DNA of 16,928 nt from Bacteroidales bacterium (lineage in GTDB: Bacteria > Bacteroidota > Bacteroidia > Bacteroidales > Muribaculaceae), in assembly GCA_004553095.1 (NCBI GenBank), contig SFMJ01000076.1, positions 1-16,928 of the forward strand, read 5' to 3'. Shown one piece after another: positions 7,892 through 16,364 of the stretch (positions are counted from its first letter, which is position 1; the number at the start of each line of letters is the position of its first letter). The translations under genes and the position numbers were made by a program. A model generated the notes under the pieces. That model was not told the origin of the DNA and searched no databases. It saw nothing but the letters and a program-made list of their open reading frames with translations.

Positions 7892-9539
7892 ATTTGAGCG
7901 ATGATTTTGCTTGAAATTTTTTCAAAGGGAAATGAAGGGTATTTCCCCAAAGGAGGTCTTGGCTTTCCATCTCACCTTCAGCGATTTGCGCCATATCGAA
8001 AGCCAAATCGGGTATTTCGACCTGTATTTCGGCATCGCGATTGTCAAAATTTGCGACTATCAGATAGACCTCCTCATCGTCGTAGCGTAGGAAGGCATAC
8101 TGACGATGGGGATTGAAGCCGGGGTTGCGGAGGTTGACATACATCAAGTCGAAGAAACTACCCTGACGCAAGGCAGGCACTTCATTGCAGAGATGGAGCA
8201 CCCTCGAATATGCTCTACGGAGCCACTTCTCATGCGAAGTAAGGAGTTCTTCATCGCATTTGCCGTCGTGATACCAGCGGCGCATCGTGTCATAACTCCA
8301 ATAGTCGAAGATAGTGGTGCGATTGTTGTCGCCGGCGAAGCCCTCATTATCGTGAGCCATCTCACCCAATTCCTGACCATAATAGATCATGAAGGGACCC
8401 TTGGAAATCATCGAACTTACCACCAAGAAGGGGACCACCTTGGTGGGATCGTCGGCAAACTCGCGAGAGGCGAAGCGCACCTCGTCATGATTTTCCAGGA
8501 AGTTAAGCATCCGGTCGCCGATGCCCTCGACACGTTGCCAGCAGGAGGTAAGCTGTGCGGCAGACATGTTATATCTCTCGATACCAACGAGAGTATCGTA
8601 GAGATTGACCTTGTCATAGAGATAATCGAAGCCACAATAGTCGAGGAAAGGACGATAGGCATCGACATCATATATTTCGCCGATAAAGATAATCTCGGGA
8701 TAATCCTCCTTGACTTGAGGAATCGCCCAATGCCAGAACTCTCGAGGCACCATAAAGACCATATCGCAGCGGAAGCCGTCTACACCCTTCGAAGCCCAGA
8801 AACGGAGCACCGATAGCATCTTAAGCCACGTGTCGGGCACCGGGTCGAAGTGAGTGGAATGATCGCCCGGATCATAGCCATAGTTCAGTTTTACGGTCTC
8901 ATACCAGTCATTTTCGCCGCAGAAGGCTGTGAAGCAGTCATTGCCGGTAGCCTTGGCAGGAAACTCGACATAGGGGGTATCACCTTGAGAAGAGATGTCG
9001 AACGAAGGGGAGAAGAGCTGGTTGGTGATATAGTAATAATTATTATTGGGAGCGAAAAACTTGGAAATATCATCTCTCATGCCGAAATCCTCGACACCGG
9101 TTGGCGCCACATCGGAGTGATAGAAACGTGCGGTATGGTTGGGCACAAAATCTATCAAGACCTTCAACCCGGCGCGATGGGCACGTTTGACAGCCGCCTC
9201 AAACTCCTTCATACGCTTCGAGGGGGTCGAAGCCAAGCATGGGGCGACATCGTAATAATCCTTGATGGCGTAAGGTGAACCGGCTTCACCCTTCACGACG
9301 TTGGGATTGTCGGCAGGTATTTTGCCGCGACTGAAGGAGGTCTTGGTGGCATTCTCGATGACACCGGTGAGCCAGATGCAGTTGACACCCAAATCGCGTA
9401 TCGACTTCAAGAGGGTCGGAGTGAGGTCGTTGAGTTTGCCGGAACCATTCTCTTCGTAGGTGCCGTGAGCCACACAATTCGCATTGGTATTGGTAAAAAT
9501 GCGAGGAAATGCCTGATATATGATAAGTCTTTCTTTCAT
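7890..9539 (-). CDS. GH13 alpha-amylase-family glycoside hydrolase, cytoplasmic
   Basis: Alpha-glucan-active enzyme of glycoside hydrolase family 13. The (beta/alpha)8 barrel signatures are all present in the 549 aa: region I DFVPNH at 130-135; region II GFRCD at 255-259 with nucleophile D259 and R257; region III GEIYD with acid/base E288; region IV FLENHDE with transition-state D352. The catalytic triad is therefore intact. A small beta-sandwich-like tail from about 470 follows. There is no signal peptide or lipobox, so it probably acts on internal glycogen or imported maltodextrins; a Sus-type surface amylase would be exported. No susC/susD, maltose transporter or glycogen synthase gene is nearby. 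Exact specificity (hydrolase or transferase) cannot be read from the motifs. It lies 54 bases below tamB with no obvious promoter, so read-through from tamB is likely. Confidence 0.9.
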   Translation of the reverse strand: MKERLIIYQAFPRIFTNTNANCVAHGTYEENGSGKLNDLTPTLLKSIRDLGVNCIWLTGVIENATKTSFSRGKIPADNPNVVKGEAGSPYAIKDYYDVAPCLASTPSKRMKEFEAAVKRAHRAGLKVLIDFVPNHTARFYHSDVAPTGVEDFGMRDDISKFFAPNNNYYYITNQLFSPSFDISSQGDTPYVEFPAKATGNDCFTAFCGENDWYETVKLNYGYDPGDHSTHFDPVPDTWLKMLSVLRFWASKGVDGFRCDMVFMVPREFWHWAIPQVKEDYPEIIFIGEIYDVDAYRPFLDYCGFDYLYDKVNLYDTLVGIERYNMSAAQLTSCWQRVEGIGDRMLNFLENHDEVRFASREFADDPTKVVPFLVVSSMISKGPFMIYYGQELGEMAHDNEGFAGDNNRTTIFDYWSYDTMRRWYHDGKCDEELLTSHEKWLRRAYSRVLHLCNEVPALRQGSFFDLMYVNLRNPGFNPHRQYAFLRYDDEEVYLIVANFDNRDAEIQVEIPDLAFDMAQIAEGEMESQDLLWGNTLHFPLKKFQAKSSLK

Positions 9540-9572
9540 GATAGGTCAGTTCTTTTATACCTGATTATGATG

Positions 9573-9589
9573 ATGTCCCATTGGGGCAT
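9573..9589. repeat. Short inverted repeat between tamB and the amylase gene
   Basis: ATGTCCC-ATT-GGGGCAT can fold into a seven-pair stem with one T-G wobble. On the plus strand it is followed by a T-rich run, which resembles a terminator, but both flanking genes lie on the minus strand. Read in their direction there is no T-tract after the stem. It could be an attenuating or RNA-stabilising hairpin in the tamB-amylase transcript, or it could be chance. Confidence 0.35.
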
Positions 9590-9593
9590 TTAG

Positions 9594-12500
9594 TTATTTT
9601 TTAATTTTTTTAAACGGAAGATTGGAGGATGTAGTATCGCCGGGAGCCGGCTTCCTGTCGGGTATAGGTTCGGCTATAGGGTCGGGCACCAACTTTTTCT
9701 TACGACGGAACATTCGTTTGATCCACTTGAAAGGATCGTCGAAATCCTTGCGGAACACGAGACCAATACCTTGAGTGGTTAGAGCCGACTTGAGGTAGTA
9801 GGAGGCGTCATTGAAATGGTTGTAAGCCTTGAGGCGGAATCTGCCATCGCGCGAGAGGAGATATTCCAGGTCGAAATCGCCAACGAAAGTCGTGTTGGAA
9901 GTGCTCTTATCGCGATAACCGAAATTACCATTGAGGAGGAGTCGATTGTCGAAGAGGCTTGAAGAGAGGGCGACATCGACTTCGATATCAGAGAGGTCGC
10001 TCTTCTCTGACTTGAAGGAAGGTGCGACGGAAAACTTATCAGTAAGCGATCCGAGGATATTTTGAATCTGCGACGAGAGAGTGGAAGATGCTACGGAAGC
10101 GAACTCGCCACCCTGTTCGGCGCCGGTATACTCGGGGGTATAGAAGCGGTTGAGGGCGAGGAGATAGATGACTTGGCGATTGAGCATATCATCGGTAGAG
10201 ATAATACTCTTCACCTTGCGTTGCACTTCGGAAGTGACCGTGGGGAGGTCGATATCGAAATTGACTTCGGGAGAAGACACCTCACCCGACACCTTAAGGA
10301 GGGCATCGACCGGCACATTGGTGCGGTTCAGGTCGACATCATTGCGGAAACTGAGGTCGAGATCGGCAAGGTCAGTGGTGACACGATAGGCGGCTGTGAT
10401 ATCGAGGATACCCTCACCCGGGTCACCATTGAAAGAGATGGTGCTACCCTGGCGGATTTTGAAATTTTTCAAGATTACATCCTGGAGGGAGAAGTTATAG
10501 TTACCATGATCGAGCATGTACTTGCCGTAAATGGAGAGGTTGTCGACATCGGTGTCGTAATGGAGCTGCATGGCGCCAGTGCCGTTGGCGACAATCTTAT
10601 CGCCCGACTTGGCATCCATCACGAGGATGATCTTCGTGGCGGGGGTGATATCGAGAGCCATATCGAGGGTGAAAAGACTCGGCACATCCTCCACCTTCTT
10701 CTTCTCGAACTGCTTACGGAGTTTATCCTCGATGGTTTCCTCCACCACGATTTTAGCCTCCTCCGCCTCCCGACGGCGGTCGGAGAAGGTAAGGAAAGAA
10801 TACTCGACGGCAGTCTCATTCTCATCGAAAGAGATATTGAACTCAGACTTATCGTCGGTCGTCATAGTCATATCAAGATTGATGATGCCCGGTTCGCCGC
10901 GGAGGGAAGCCGACCCGGAGGCAAACACCTGACCATACCAGTTGGGATTCTGTCGATAATTCTTGTCATATACGAGGATATGCTTCAAGTTGGAGGCATC
11001 GAAGCGGAAGCGGGCTTTGCCGAGATAAGAGTGACGTACCTCGCCGGTCATTTCGCCGGAATTGCCAAACTTATCCTCGATGCGGAGATGGGGCATATAT
11101 ATTCTGCCGGGGGTGAAAAATACCGAATCATAACCGGAATAAGTCACATTGGTATGATCGATTTTTATGTTGAATGGTTCTGCGTATGCATAACCGTCAA
11201 GGTCGATATTGGAGAAAGTGCCATAAAGTTTGACTTTGCCGGAAGCGCGTCCGCTTACACTCGAAGAGATGCCCGACATGATGGGCTGGAGGAAGGAAAG
11301 ATCCACCTTCCTGGCGTCAAATTGCAGAGAGAGGGAATCTCGTGTGACATAAATGCCACCATGTACACCGGTGCGTGTCTCGCCCTCGCCTCGGATATCG
11401 GCATCGATAGCCACCATCTTCTGCTCATTGTCCCAATGGCTGTCGATCTTGGCGTCGCCGAAGAGGCAGTCATTATACTTGAAATCCTTGACGAAGAGAC
11501 CATCGGAAGACAAGGTTGCCGATAAGCCGCCGCCGAAGAGTCCGGAGACGAAAGCCTTGCCTGTGGCGAGTCCTCCGAAATTAACATGGTTGATATTCAG
11601 TATGTCGAATATATACTCCAAGTCGATGCCGGCGAGGTCCGCACTGATCACATCCATCGGGTCGGCAGAGGCCTTGCCCGACACCTTGAGATATTGCAAA
11701 TCGTGGCTTATGCGAAGGTCATTGACCGAAAGGCTTTTATTGGCAAAGTCGATGGTGGCGGGATAGATGGTCCAGCGAGCATCGTTGATGGTAAAACCGG
11801 AGCCCTCTCTGATGGCGGCATGCAGGTCGAGATTGTTGGAGAGTTGATCACGCTCCACACCGAGTTTAAGCATAATATTGCCGATGTTTAGATCATTACC
11901 CTTCATCTGCCACTTGAGGTCGGTGTTGGCAACATTGTCGAAAGCCTCAACGAGGATATGAGCATCAGCCACATCATTTTTCATCGGGAAAGATGTGTCG
12001 ACCGATACCCGTGCCGGGGTGGCATCACGCAGAGCCACCTTGACCTTGGTATCCTTGATAAGTTTCTTCTTACCCTTCATTAAGTAGGGGGCATTGACCA
12101 TCAATTCCAACGACTTCGAGCCGCCATTGATACACCCCTCGATAGCGACGGGAGCCATCGGCTGATTGGGAAAATTGATGAAGGAATAAAGTTGATCGTC
12201 GGGTTGTATCTGGAATATAAGATCCAATCGCCGATCAGCCACTTCGGGCATCTCCACAGGTTTGAAGACTGCGGGAGCCACCTGTGAGAGAAGAGCGCCG
12301 ACGAAATCGGGCACTTGAGTCGGATCGAGGTCACCCTCTACCCTACCGGTGAGAAAATCTGTGAGGAGAGTATAGCGGCGTGTTTCCCCCTCCATCTCCG
12401 ACGAGATGGATATATCGTCGATACTCAGCGACTTCTTGCCTACTATGTTCAGGTTGCTGATATCTATGTCACCGAGGAGGTTGGTAGCCGAATTGCCGGA

Positions 12501-14138
12501 GAGATTCAGGTCGATATTGCCGGAGAAATATCCGTTAGAGCCAAGTGTAGCAACACCGAGTGAAGCGGGAGCGAAGTGATCGATCTCCGCATTGAGCATA
12601 TATTGTGAATTAACACCATCGAGGGTTACATCGGCATCTGCCAAGAGGGCAATCGGATTGCTGCCAACATCGACATGGCCAGCGATATGTTGACCCGACT
12701 TGCTTGCCTCAAGGGCAATATTTTCAAAGCGAGTACCCTTAAAATCGACAAAAGGTATAGAGACCTTGGCATCACCGTCGAGGACACCCTTGCCGATAAG
12801 GGCAGAGCCTTGGGCGTCGAGCGATACCAGTCCCAACATATTGTTATTGAGCACCTTGCCAAGGTCGAAAGAATTTACTTTAATGGCTACATCTTGCAGA
12901 GAAGCGGCCGCACCGCCCCAAGCCACATTGCCGGAGGCGGAGAGATCGCCGGCATCTGTCTCAACATCGCAGAGAGCCTGAGCATGAGAGTTGGCAAGAT
13001 TGAAATTACCACCAAGATCTATCGACACATTGCCCAAAGAGGAAATAATACCACCCACCTTGGGGTCATTGATATTCAGCATCTTAGTGATATTGCTAAG
13101 GAAAGAAGGAGATGCAGAGAGTTCAAACCGTTGCACCTCTCCGGAGAGAGTCTTGGGCGTTTTAAGTCCGGCAAACTCACCCTCGAGATCGAGTGAAAGC
13201 GGAGAGGTGTTGTCACGCAGAGAGAGGCGGTCGACAGTATCATCTATAGTAGCGAGCGAGGGGAGGAAATGGTGGAAATCTGCCGGCACGAGAGGATCGA
13301 GGAGGATATCGACGCTATGAACACCCTTCGAGAGGGATTCCGCTATCGACTTATAACCCGATATGGGTAGAGACTGGTCGGAGATGGTGAGTTTGGTATT
13401 GTTGACGACAAATTGAAAATTGCGTAAAGCGATCTCTTCGGGGGAGATGCTCGCATATAGAGAGAGGCGTTTGACATCCAAACCGCAACGTTCGCGGAAA
13501 GCAAGCCGACGGAGATCCACCTCAAACTTATCGTTCGACAAGAGAGGGAGTTGGATATCTGCTTGCAACTGCGAAATCTTGATATAATTGGGGTCGAAAC
13601 GCTCCGGGTCGTCGAGATGTGGCTTATAGAGGCGGCTGAAAGAGAGAGACGACTTGCGGATCACCACATTCTTCAGGGCAAGGCTGAACTTCGTGGGAGG
13701 TTTGTTGTCATCCTTCTTGGCGAAAGCCTTGATAATAAAATCGATATTGAGGGGACCCCCTTCGACAGATTGAGAGATATCGGCATTCAGGCCGATGATT
13801 TCGGCGTAAGTAATTTCGATATCGCCCGATGAGAGGAGTTGCCAGAGGGATATTCCGGCGCCGATACGGGCAGCGTAGATACAGCGTTGACCCGAGGGAT
13901 CGTAGATATTGACGCCATGGAGGCGCACCTCATTGAAGGGGAAAATCTCGACATCTCCTATTTCCACACGCGAAGTGAAGAGTCGAGAGAGTTCGGTTTC
14001 AGCCTTCGACTTGATCGAATCGACCACAGCCGGAATAGAGAGGGCAATATAAAGTATAGCAAAGAGAGCCACCATCGTGATGACGATGGAAAAGAGGATG
14101 CTCCGAAACACCTTATATATACTTCTTGATACCGACAC
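9594..14138 (-). CDS. tamB: TamB/AsmA-like envelope biogenesis protein (DUF490)
   Basis: Very large inner-membrane-anchored protein predicted to span the periplasm as a beta-rich tube. The family is implicated in moving phospholipids to the outer membrane, and in Proteobacteria TamB works with TamA. The 1514-aa product has one N-terminal helix (about 14-36), a long run of repetitive beta-strand sequence with recurring L-x-G/N-x-D patterns, and the C-terminal TamB domain (about 1090-1480) carrying the typical GNYNFSL, FKIRQGSTISFNGDP and LDITAAY sequences. The tail is basic and proline-rich. The start is a GTG, complement of 14136-14138; no upstream in-frame ATG is seen, and the first in-frame ATG (residue 22) would cut the membrane helix. 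It is divergent from tsaD, a pairing common in Bacteroidetes, and heads a unit with the amylase gene. Confidence 0.92.
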   Translation of the reverse strand: MSVSRSIYKVFRSILFSIVITMVALFAILYIALSIPAVVDSIKSKAETELSRLFTSRVEIGDVEIFPFNEVRLHGVNIYDPSGQRCIYAARIGAGISLWQLLSSGDIEITYAEIIGLNADISQSVEGGPLNIDFIIKAFAKKDDNKPPTKFSLALKNVVIRKSSLSFSRLYKPHLDDPERFDPNYIKISQLQADIQLPLLSNDKFEVDLRRLAFRERCGLDVKRLSLYASISPEEIALRNFQFVVNNTKLTISDQSLPISGYKSIAESLSKGVHSVDILLDPLVPADFHHFLPSLATIDDTVDRLSLRDNTSPLSLDLEGEFAGLKTPKTLSGEVQRFELSASPSFLSNITKMLNINDPKVGGIISSLGNVSIDLGGNFNLANSHAQALCDVETDAGDLSASGNVAWGGAAASLQDVAIKVNSFDLGKVLNNNMLGLVSLDAQGSALIGKGVLDGDAKVSIPFVDFKGTRFENIALEASKSGQHIAGHVDVGSNPIALLADADVTLDGVNSQYMLNAEIDHFAPASLGVATLGSNGYFSGNIDLNLSGNSATNLLGDIDISNLNIVGKKSLSIDDISISSEMEGETRRYTLLTDFLTGRVEGDLDPTQVPDFVGALLSQVAPAVFKPVEMPEVADRRLDLIFQIQPDDQLYSFINFPNQPMAPVAIEGCINGGSKSLELMVNAPYLMKGKKKLIKDTKVKVALRDATPARVSVDTSFPMKNDVADAHILVEAFDNVANTDLKWQMKGNDLNIGNIMLKLGVERDQLSNNLDLHAAIREGSGFTINDARWTIYPATIDFANKSLSVNDLRISHDLQYLKVSGKASADPMDVISADLAGIDLEYIFDILNINHVNFGGLATGKAFVSGLFGGGLSATLSSDGLFVKDFKYNDCLFGDAKIDSHWDNEQKMVAIDADIRGEGETRTGVHGGIYVTRDSLSLQFDARKVDLSFLQPIMSGISSSVSGRASGKVKLYGTFSNIDLDGYAYAEPFNIKIDHTNVTYSGYDSVFFTPGRIYMPHLRIEDKFGNSGEMTGEVRHSYLGKARFRFDASNLKHILVYDKNYRQNPNWYGQVFASGSASLRGEPGIINLDMTMTTDDKSEFNISFDENETAVEYSFLTFSDRRREAEEAKIVVEETIEDKLRKQFEKKKVEDVPSLFTLDMALDITPATKIILVMDAKSGDKIVANGTGAMQLHYDTDVDNLSIYGKYMLDHGNYNFSLQDVILKNFKIRQGSTISFNGDPGEGILDITAAYRVTTDLADLDLSFRNDVDLNRTNVPVDALLKVSGEVSSPEVNFDIDLPTVTSEVQRKVKSIISTDDMLNRQVIYLLALNRFYTPEYTGAEQGGEFASVASSTLSSQIQNILGSLTDKFSVAPSFKSEKSDLSDIEVDVALSSSLFDNRLLLNGNFGYRDKSTSNTTFVGDFDLEYLLSRDGRFRLKAYNHFNDASYYLKSALTTQGIGLVFRKDFDDPFKWIKRMFRRKKKLVPDPIAEPIPDRKPAPGDTTSSNLPFKKIKK

Positions 14139-14148
14139 CTTATTTAAG

Positions 14149-14173
14149 ATTCTTACTTACGAAGAGTGAGAAT
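14149..14173. repeat. Imperfect inverted repeat in the tamB leader
   Basis: ATTCTTACT (14149-14157) and AGTGAGAAT (14165-14173) pair over nine positions, with one T-G wobble and a seven-base spacer. The repeat lies between the candidate tamB promoter and its GTG start. It could be a protein-binding operator for the divergent region or a hairpin that limits tamB translation. No regulator is identified. Confidence 0.4.
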
Positions 14174-14188
14174 TAATTAAATTAAGTG

Positions 14189-14223
14189 CAAATTTACGCA
14201 TTAATTTCGAAAATTCTTTCAAA
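14189..14223 (-). promoter_or_regulatory. Candidate promoter for tamB
   Basis: On the minus strand TAAATTTG (complement of 14189-14196) fits TAnnTTTG. A TTTG (complement of 14220-14223) lies 23 bases upstream, slightly more than the usual 19-21. A start near 14182 would leave a leader of about 45 bases. The -33 region overlaps that of the divergent tsaD promoter, so the two may compete. The surrounding sequence is very AT-rich. Confidence 0.4.
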
Positions 14224-14247
14224 TTAGGGCTGAAATCATTAATTTTG
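14217..14247 (+). promoter_or_regulatory. Candidate promoter for tsaD-cinA
   Basis: TAATTTTG at 14240-14247 fits the Bacteroidetes -7 consensus, and TTTC at 14217-14220 is a 3-of-4 match to the -33 element with a 19-base spacer. Transcription would begin near 14254. This supports translation of tsaD from the ATG at 14282, because the upstream in-frame TTG at 14252 would coincide with the transcript start. Confidence 0.55.
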
Positions 14248-14281
14248 TAATTTGAGACTTGAAAAAGAGACAATAATAGAG

Positions 14282-15298
14282 ATGAAAGACATAATATTAG
14301 GGATCGAATCATCGTGTGACGACACGTCGGCGGCAGTGATCAGCAATGGTTTGTTGCTAAGCAACGTAATAGCGAGTCAGCAGGTGCATGAGGCCTACGG
14401 AGGTGTAGTTCCGGAGTTGGCATCACGAATGCACCAGCAGAACATCGTGCCGGTGGTGTCGGAGGCATTGCGACAGGCGGGAGTCGAGGGTAAAGATCTC
14501 TCGGCAATAGCCTATACCCGCGGGCCGGGGCTACTCGGTTCGCTCCATGTCGGCACATCCTTCGCCAAGGGTATGGCGATCGGTCTGAACATCCCCCTGA
14601 TAGATGTGAATCATCTCCATGGGCATGTGTTGTCGCATTTCATCAAAGAGAAAGAGGATGATGAGGTGCCGACCTTCCCATATATATGTCTGCTCGTGTC
14701 GGGAGGGAACACACAGATCGTATTGGTGAAGAGTCCGGATGATATGGAGATTTTGGGTCAGACCATCGACGATGCTGCGGGCGAAGCCTTCGACAAGTGT
14801 GCGAAGGTGATGGGACTCCCCTACCCCGGTGGGCCACACATCGACCGTCTTGCATCCGAGGGGGATAGCAGCCGCTTTAAGTTCAGCAAGCCCCATCTGC
14901 CCGGTTATGAGTATTCTTTCAGCGGACTGAAGACATCCTTCCTTTACACAGTGAGAGATGGGCTGAAAGAGGATCCCGACTTTATCGAGAAGAACAAGGC
15001 CGACTTGGCAGCGAGTCTTCAGAAGACGATCATCGACATCTTGCTCGGCAAACTTAAGCCGGCGATCCTCGAGACCGGAGTCAAGGAGGTGGCGATAGGT
15101 GGAGGAGTTTCAGCCAATGGCGGTTTTCGTGCCGGCGTGGAGCGGCTCTGCGATCAGCTCGGTGTCAAGTCATGGATCCCGGCTCGTAAGTTTACCACCG
15201 ACAATGCGGCGATGGTGGCGATAGCGGGCTATTACAAATATAGAGCAAAAGAATATAGCGACCTCTCGTTGCCCCCCTTCGCGAGAGTCACTATATGA
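14282..15298 (+). CDS. tsaD: tRNA N6-adenosine threonylcarbamoyltransferase TsaD
   Basis: Transfers the threonylcarbamoyl group to A37 of ANN-decoding tRNAs (t6A modification), with TsaB and TsaE as partners; neither is encoded here. An in-frame TTG exists at 14252, but the ATG at 14282 is preferred: it gives the canonical ILGIESSCDDTSAA N-terminus and fits the promoter position. From it the product is 338 aa, the normal length. Metal ligands H111 and H115 (HLHGH) and D307 (TTDNAAM) are present, with the nucleotide-binding VSGGNTQ at 139-145, YSFSGLKTS at 211-219 and GGGVSANG at 273-280. cinA follows after 31 purine-rich bases, probably in the same transcript. Confidence 0.96.
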   Translation: MKDIILGIESSCDDTSAAVISNGLLLSNVIASQQVHEAYGGVVPELASRMHQQNIVPVVSEALRQAGVEGKDLSAIAYTRGPGLLGSLHVGTSFAKGMAIGLNIPLIDVNHLHGHVLSHFIKEKEDDEVPTFPYICLLVSGGNTQIVLVKSPDDMEILGQTIDDAAGEAFDKCAKVMGLPYPGGPHIDRLASEGDSSRFKFSKPHLPGYEYSFSGLKTSFLYTVRDGLKEDPDFIEKNKADLAASLQKTIIDILLGKLKPAILETGVKEVAIGGGVSANGGFRAGVERLCDQLGVKSWIPARKFTTDNAAMVAIAGYYKYRAKEYSDLSLPPFARVTI

Positions 15299-15329
15299 TA
15301 TAAGGAGAGGAGAGAGAGGAGAGAATAGG

Positions 15330-16163
15330 ATGAACACAGATAAAGAAATAACGACTATCCCCAAAGCCGGCAAGAATATGGCAAAGAATGACCTACCCAA
15401 GGAAGATGTGAAGAAATATGTAGAGACTCGACATGTGTTGATCTATGGCTATACGCGCGAAGAGATCGATATGTTGATGCGTCATTATGAGTCGCAACTT
15501 CCCGACTATATCAAATTAACATCGGAATGTAAGAGTCTGATGATCCGCCTCACCCTCACCGGGGAGCACACCGGACCGGAGTTATTGCGCTTCAAGATCA
15601 ACAAATATCAGCAGCAACTCAAGGATATGTTTGCCGAGGAATTGGTAACGACGACCGACCGCGACATAGCCGGAGTGATGGGCGATCTATTGCGCGAGCG
15701 AGAACTTACGGTGTCATGTGCCGAGAGTTGTACGGGAGGCAACATAGCCCACAACATCACACGCAATGCCGGTTCGTCAGCATATTTCTTGGGGAGTGTT
15801 GTGAGCTACAGCAATGATGTGAAGGCAGGAATATTGGGAGTGTCGCGCAATGACCTGGCGCGCTATGGAGCAGTCAGCAAGCAAGTGGTGGAGCAGATGG
15901 CGGTCGGTGTATCGAAGTTGATGCACTCCGACTGTGCGATAGCCACATCGGGCATCGCCGGACCGGATGGAGGGAGTCGATACAAACCAGTAGGCACCGT
16001 GTGGATGGCAGCGAAATATGGCGACCATGTCGTTACAGAGTTGAAGCAATTCAGCGGCGACCGTGATAATGTGATCGAATGTGCCACCTATAATGTGATG
16101 GTGATGCTGATCAAACTGCTACGCAACACTTACACTGCGCAAGAAGACATCAGCGATGAATAG
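15330..16163 (+). CDS. CinA-family nicotinamide-nucleotide amidase lacking the N-terminal domain
   Basis: Predicted PncC-type amidase converting nicotinamide mononucleotide to nicotinate mononucleotide in NAD salvage. Full-length CinA of about 410-420 aa has an N-terminal MoaB-like (COG1058) pyrophosphatase domain, a KH-like middle domain and the C-terminal amidase. This 277-aa protein has only a 30-residue lysine-rich lead, the middle domain (about 32-108, starting RHVLIYGYT) and the amidase (about 112-265). The amidase looks intact: CAESCTGGNIAH with S133, YSNDVK with Y160 and K165, TSGIAGPDGG at 206-215 and KPVGTVW at 219-225. There is no room upstream for a lost domain, since tsaD ends 31 bases before the ATG. 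A GA-rich tract (15303-15323) may act as ribosome binding site; a later in-frame ATG at 15378 is possible. The position between tsaD and rpmB is that of cinA in other Bacteroidetes. Confidence 0.88.
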   Translation: MNTDKEITTIPKAGKNMAKNDLPKEDVKKYVETRHVLIYGYTREEIDMLMRHYESQLPDYIKLTSECKSLMIRLTLTGEHTGPELLRFKINKYQQQLKDMFAEELVTTTDRDIAGVMGDLLRERELTVSCAESCTGGNIAHNITRNAGSSAYFLGSVVSYSNDVKAGILGVSRNDLARYGAVSKQVVEQMAVGVSKLMHSDCAIATSGIAGPDGGSRYKPVGTVWMAAKYGDHVVTELKQFSGDRDNVIECATYNVMVMLIKLLRNTYTAQEDISDE

Positions 16164-16212
16164 CAACGATAGCGAAAAATATCGAAAAAAAGGAGAGAAA
16201 AAAGGGTAAACA

Positions 16213-16244
16213 TTTGGAAAATAGCGAAAAAAGTGCTAACTTTG
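16213..16244 (+). promoter_or_regulatory. Strong Bacteroidetes promoter for rpmB-rpmG-DUF4295
   Basis: TTTG at 16213-16216, a 20-base spacer, then TAACTTTG at 16237-16244: an exact match to the Bacteroidetes TTTG-N19-21-TAnnTTTG promoter. It is the best match in the window and sits about 120 bases upstream of the rpmB ATG, as expected for a highly expressed ribosomal protein operon. The transcript should begin near 16251. Confidence 0.78.
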
Positions 16245-16250
16245 CAAACG

Positions 16251-16364
16251 TTTTGTGACACATCCTTTAAAGTCGCTGAAAATGATGCAATTAGCGATGA
16301 TATGAGAACTGAGATGGCGCACAGGACAAATGAGTCATAAACAAAAAAAGAATTAAAAATAGCC
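16251..16364 (+). promoter_or_regulatory. rpmB 5' leader
   Basis: About 114 untranslated bases separate the predicted transcript start from rpmB. They contain an inverted repeat TCGCT (16273-16277) / AGCGA (16293-16297) and a 12-codon reading frame with its own ATG and TAA (16302-16340, MRTEMAHRTNES). An A-rich stretch just before rpmB (16341-16360) is the usual Bacteroidetes substitute for a Shine-Dalgarno sequence. Autoregulation by a ribosomal protein is possible, but I recognise no known leader motif. Confidence 0.35.

Noticed and set aside
10062..11525. A 487-codon open frame on the plus strand inside tamB, along with several other long antisense frames (for example 614-1129 minus, 6876-7631 plus and 8106-8816 plus).
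   Set aside because: They lie entirely opposite well-supported genes. Their translations show no recognisable domain, and they arise because the real genes rarely use codons whose complement is a stop. No promoter or start context supports them.
14252..14281. TTG start giving TsaD ten extra residues.
   Set aside because: The family N-terminus begins at the ATG at 14282, and the TTG coincides with the predicted transcript start.
15303..15323. GA-rich tract upstream of the CinA-like gene as a possible microsatellite or phase-variable repeat.
   Set aside because: The repeat is irregular and short, and is better explained as a purine-rich ribosome binding region.
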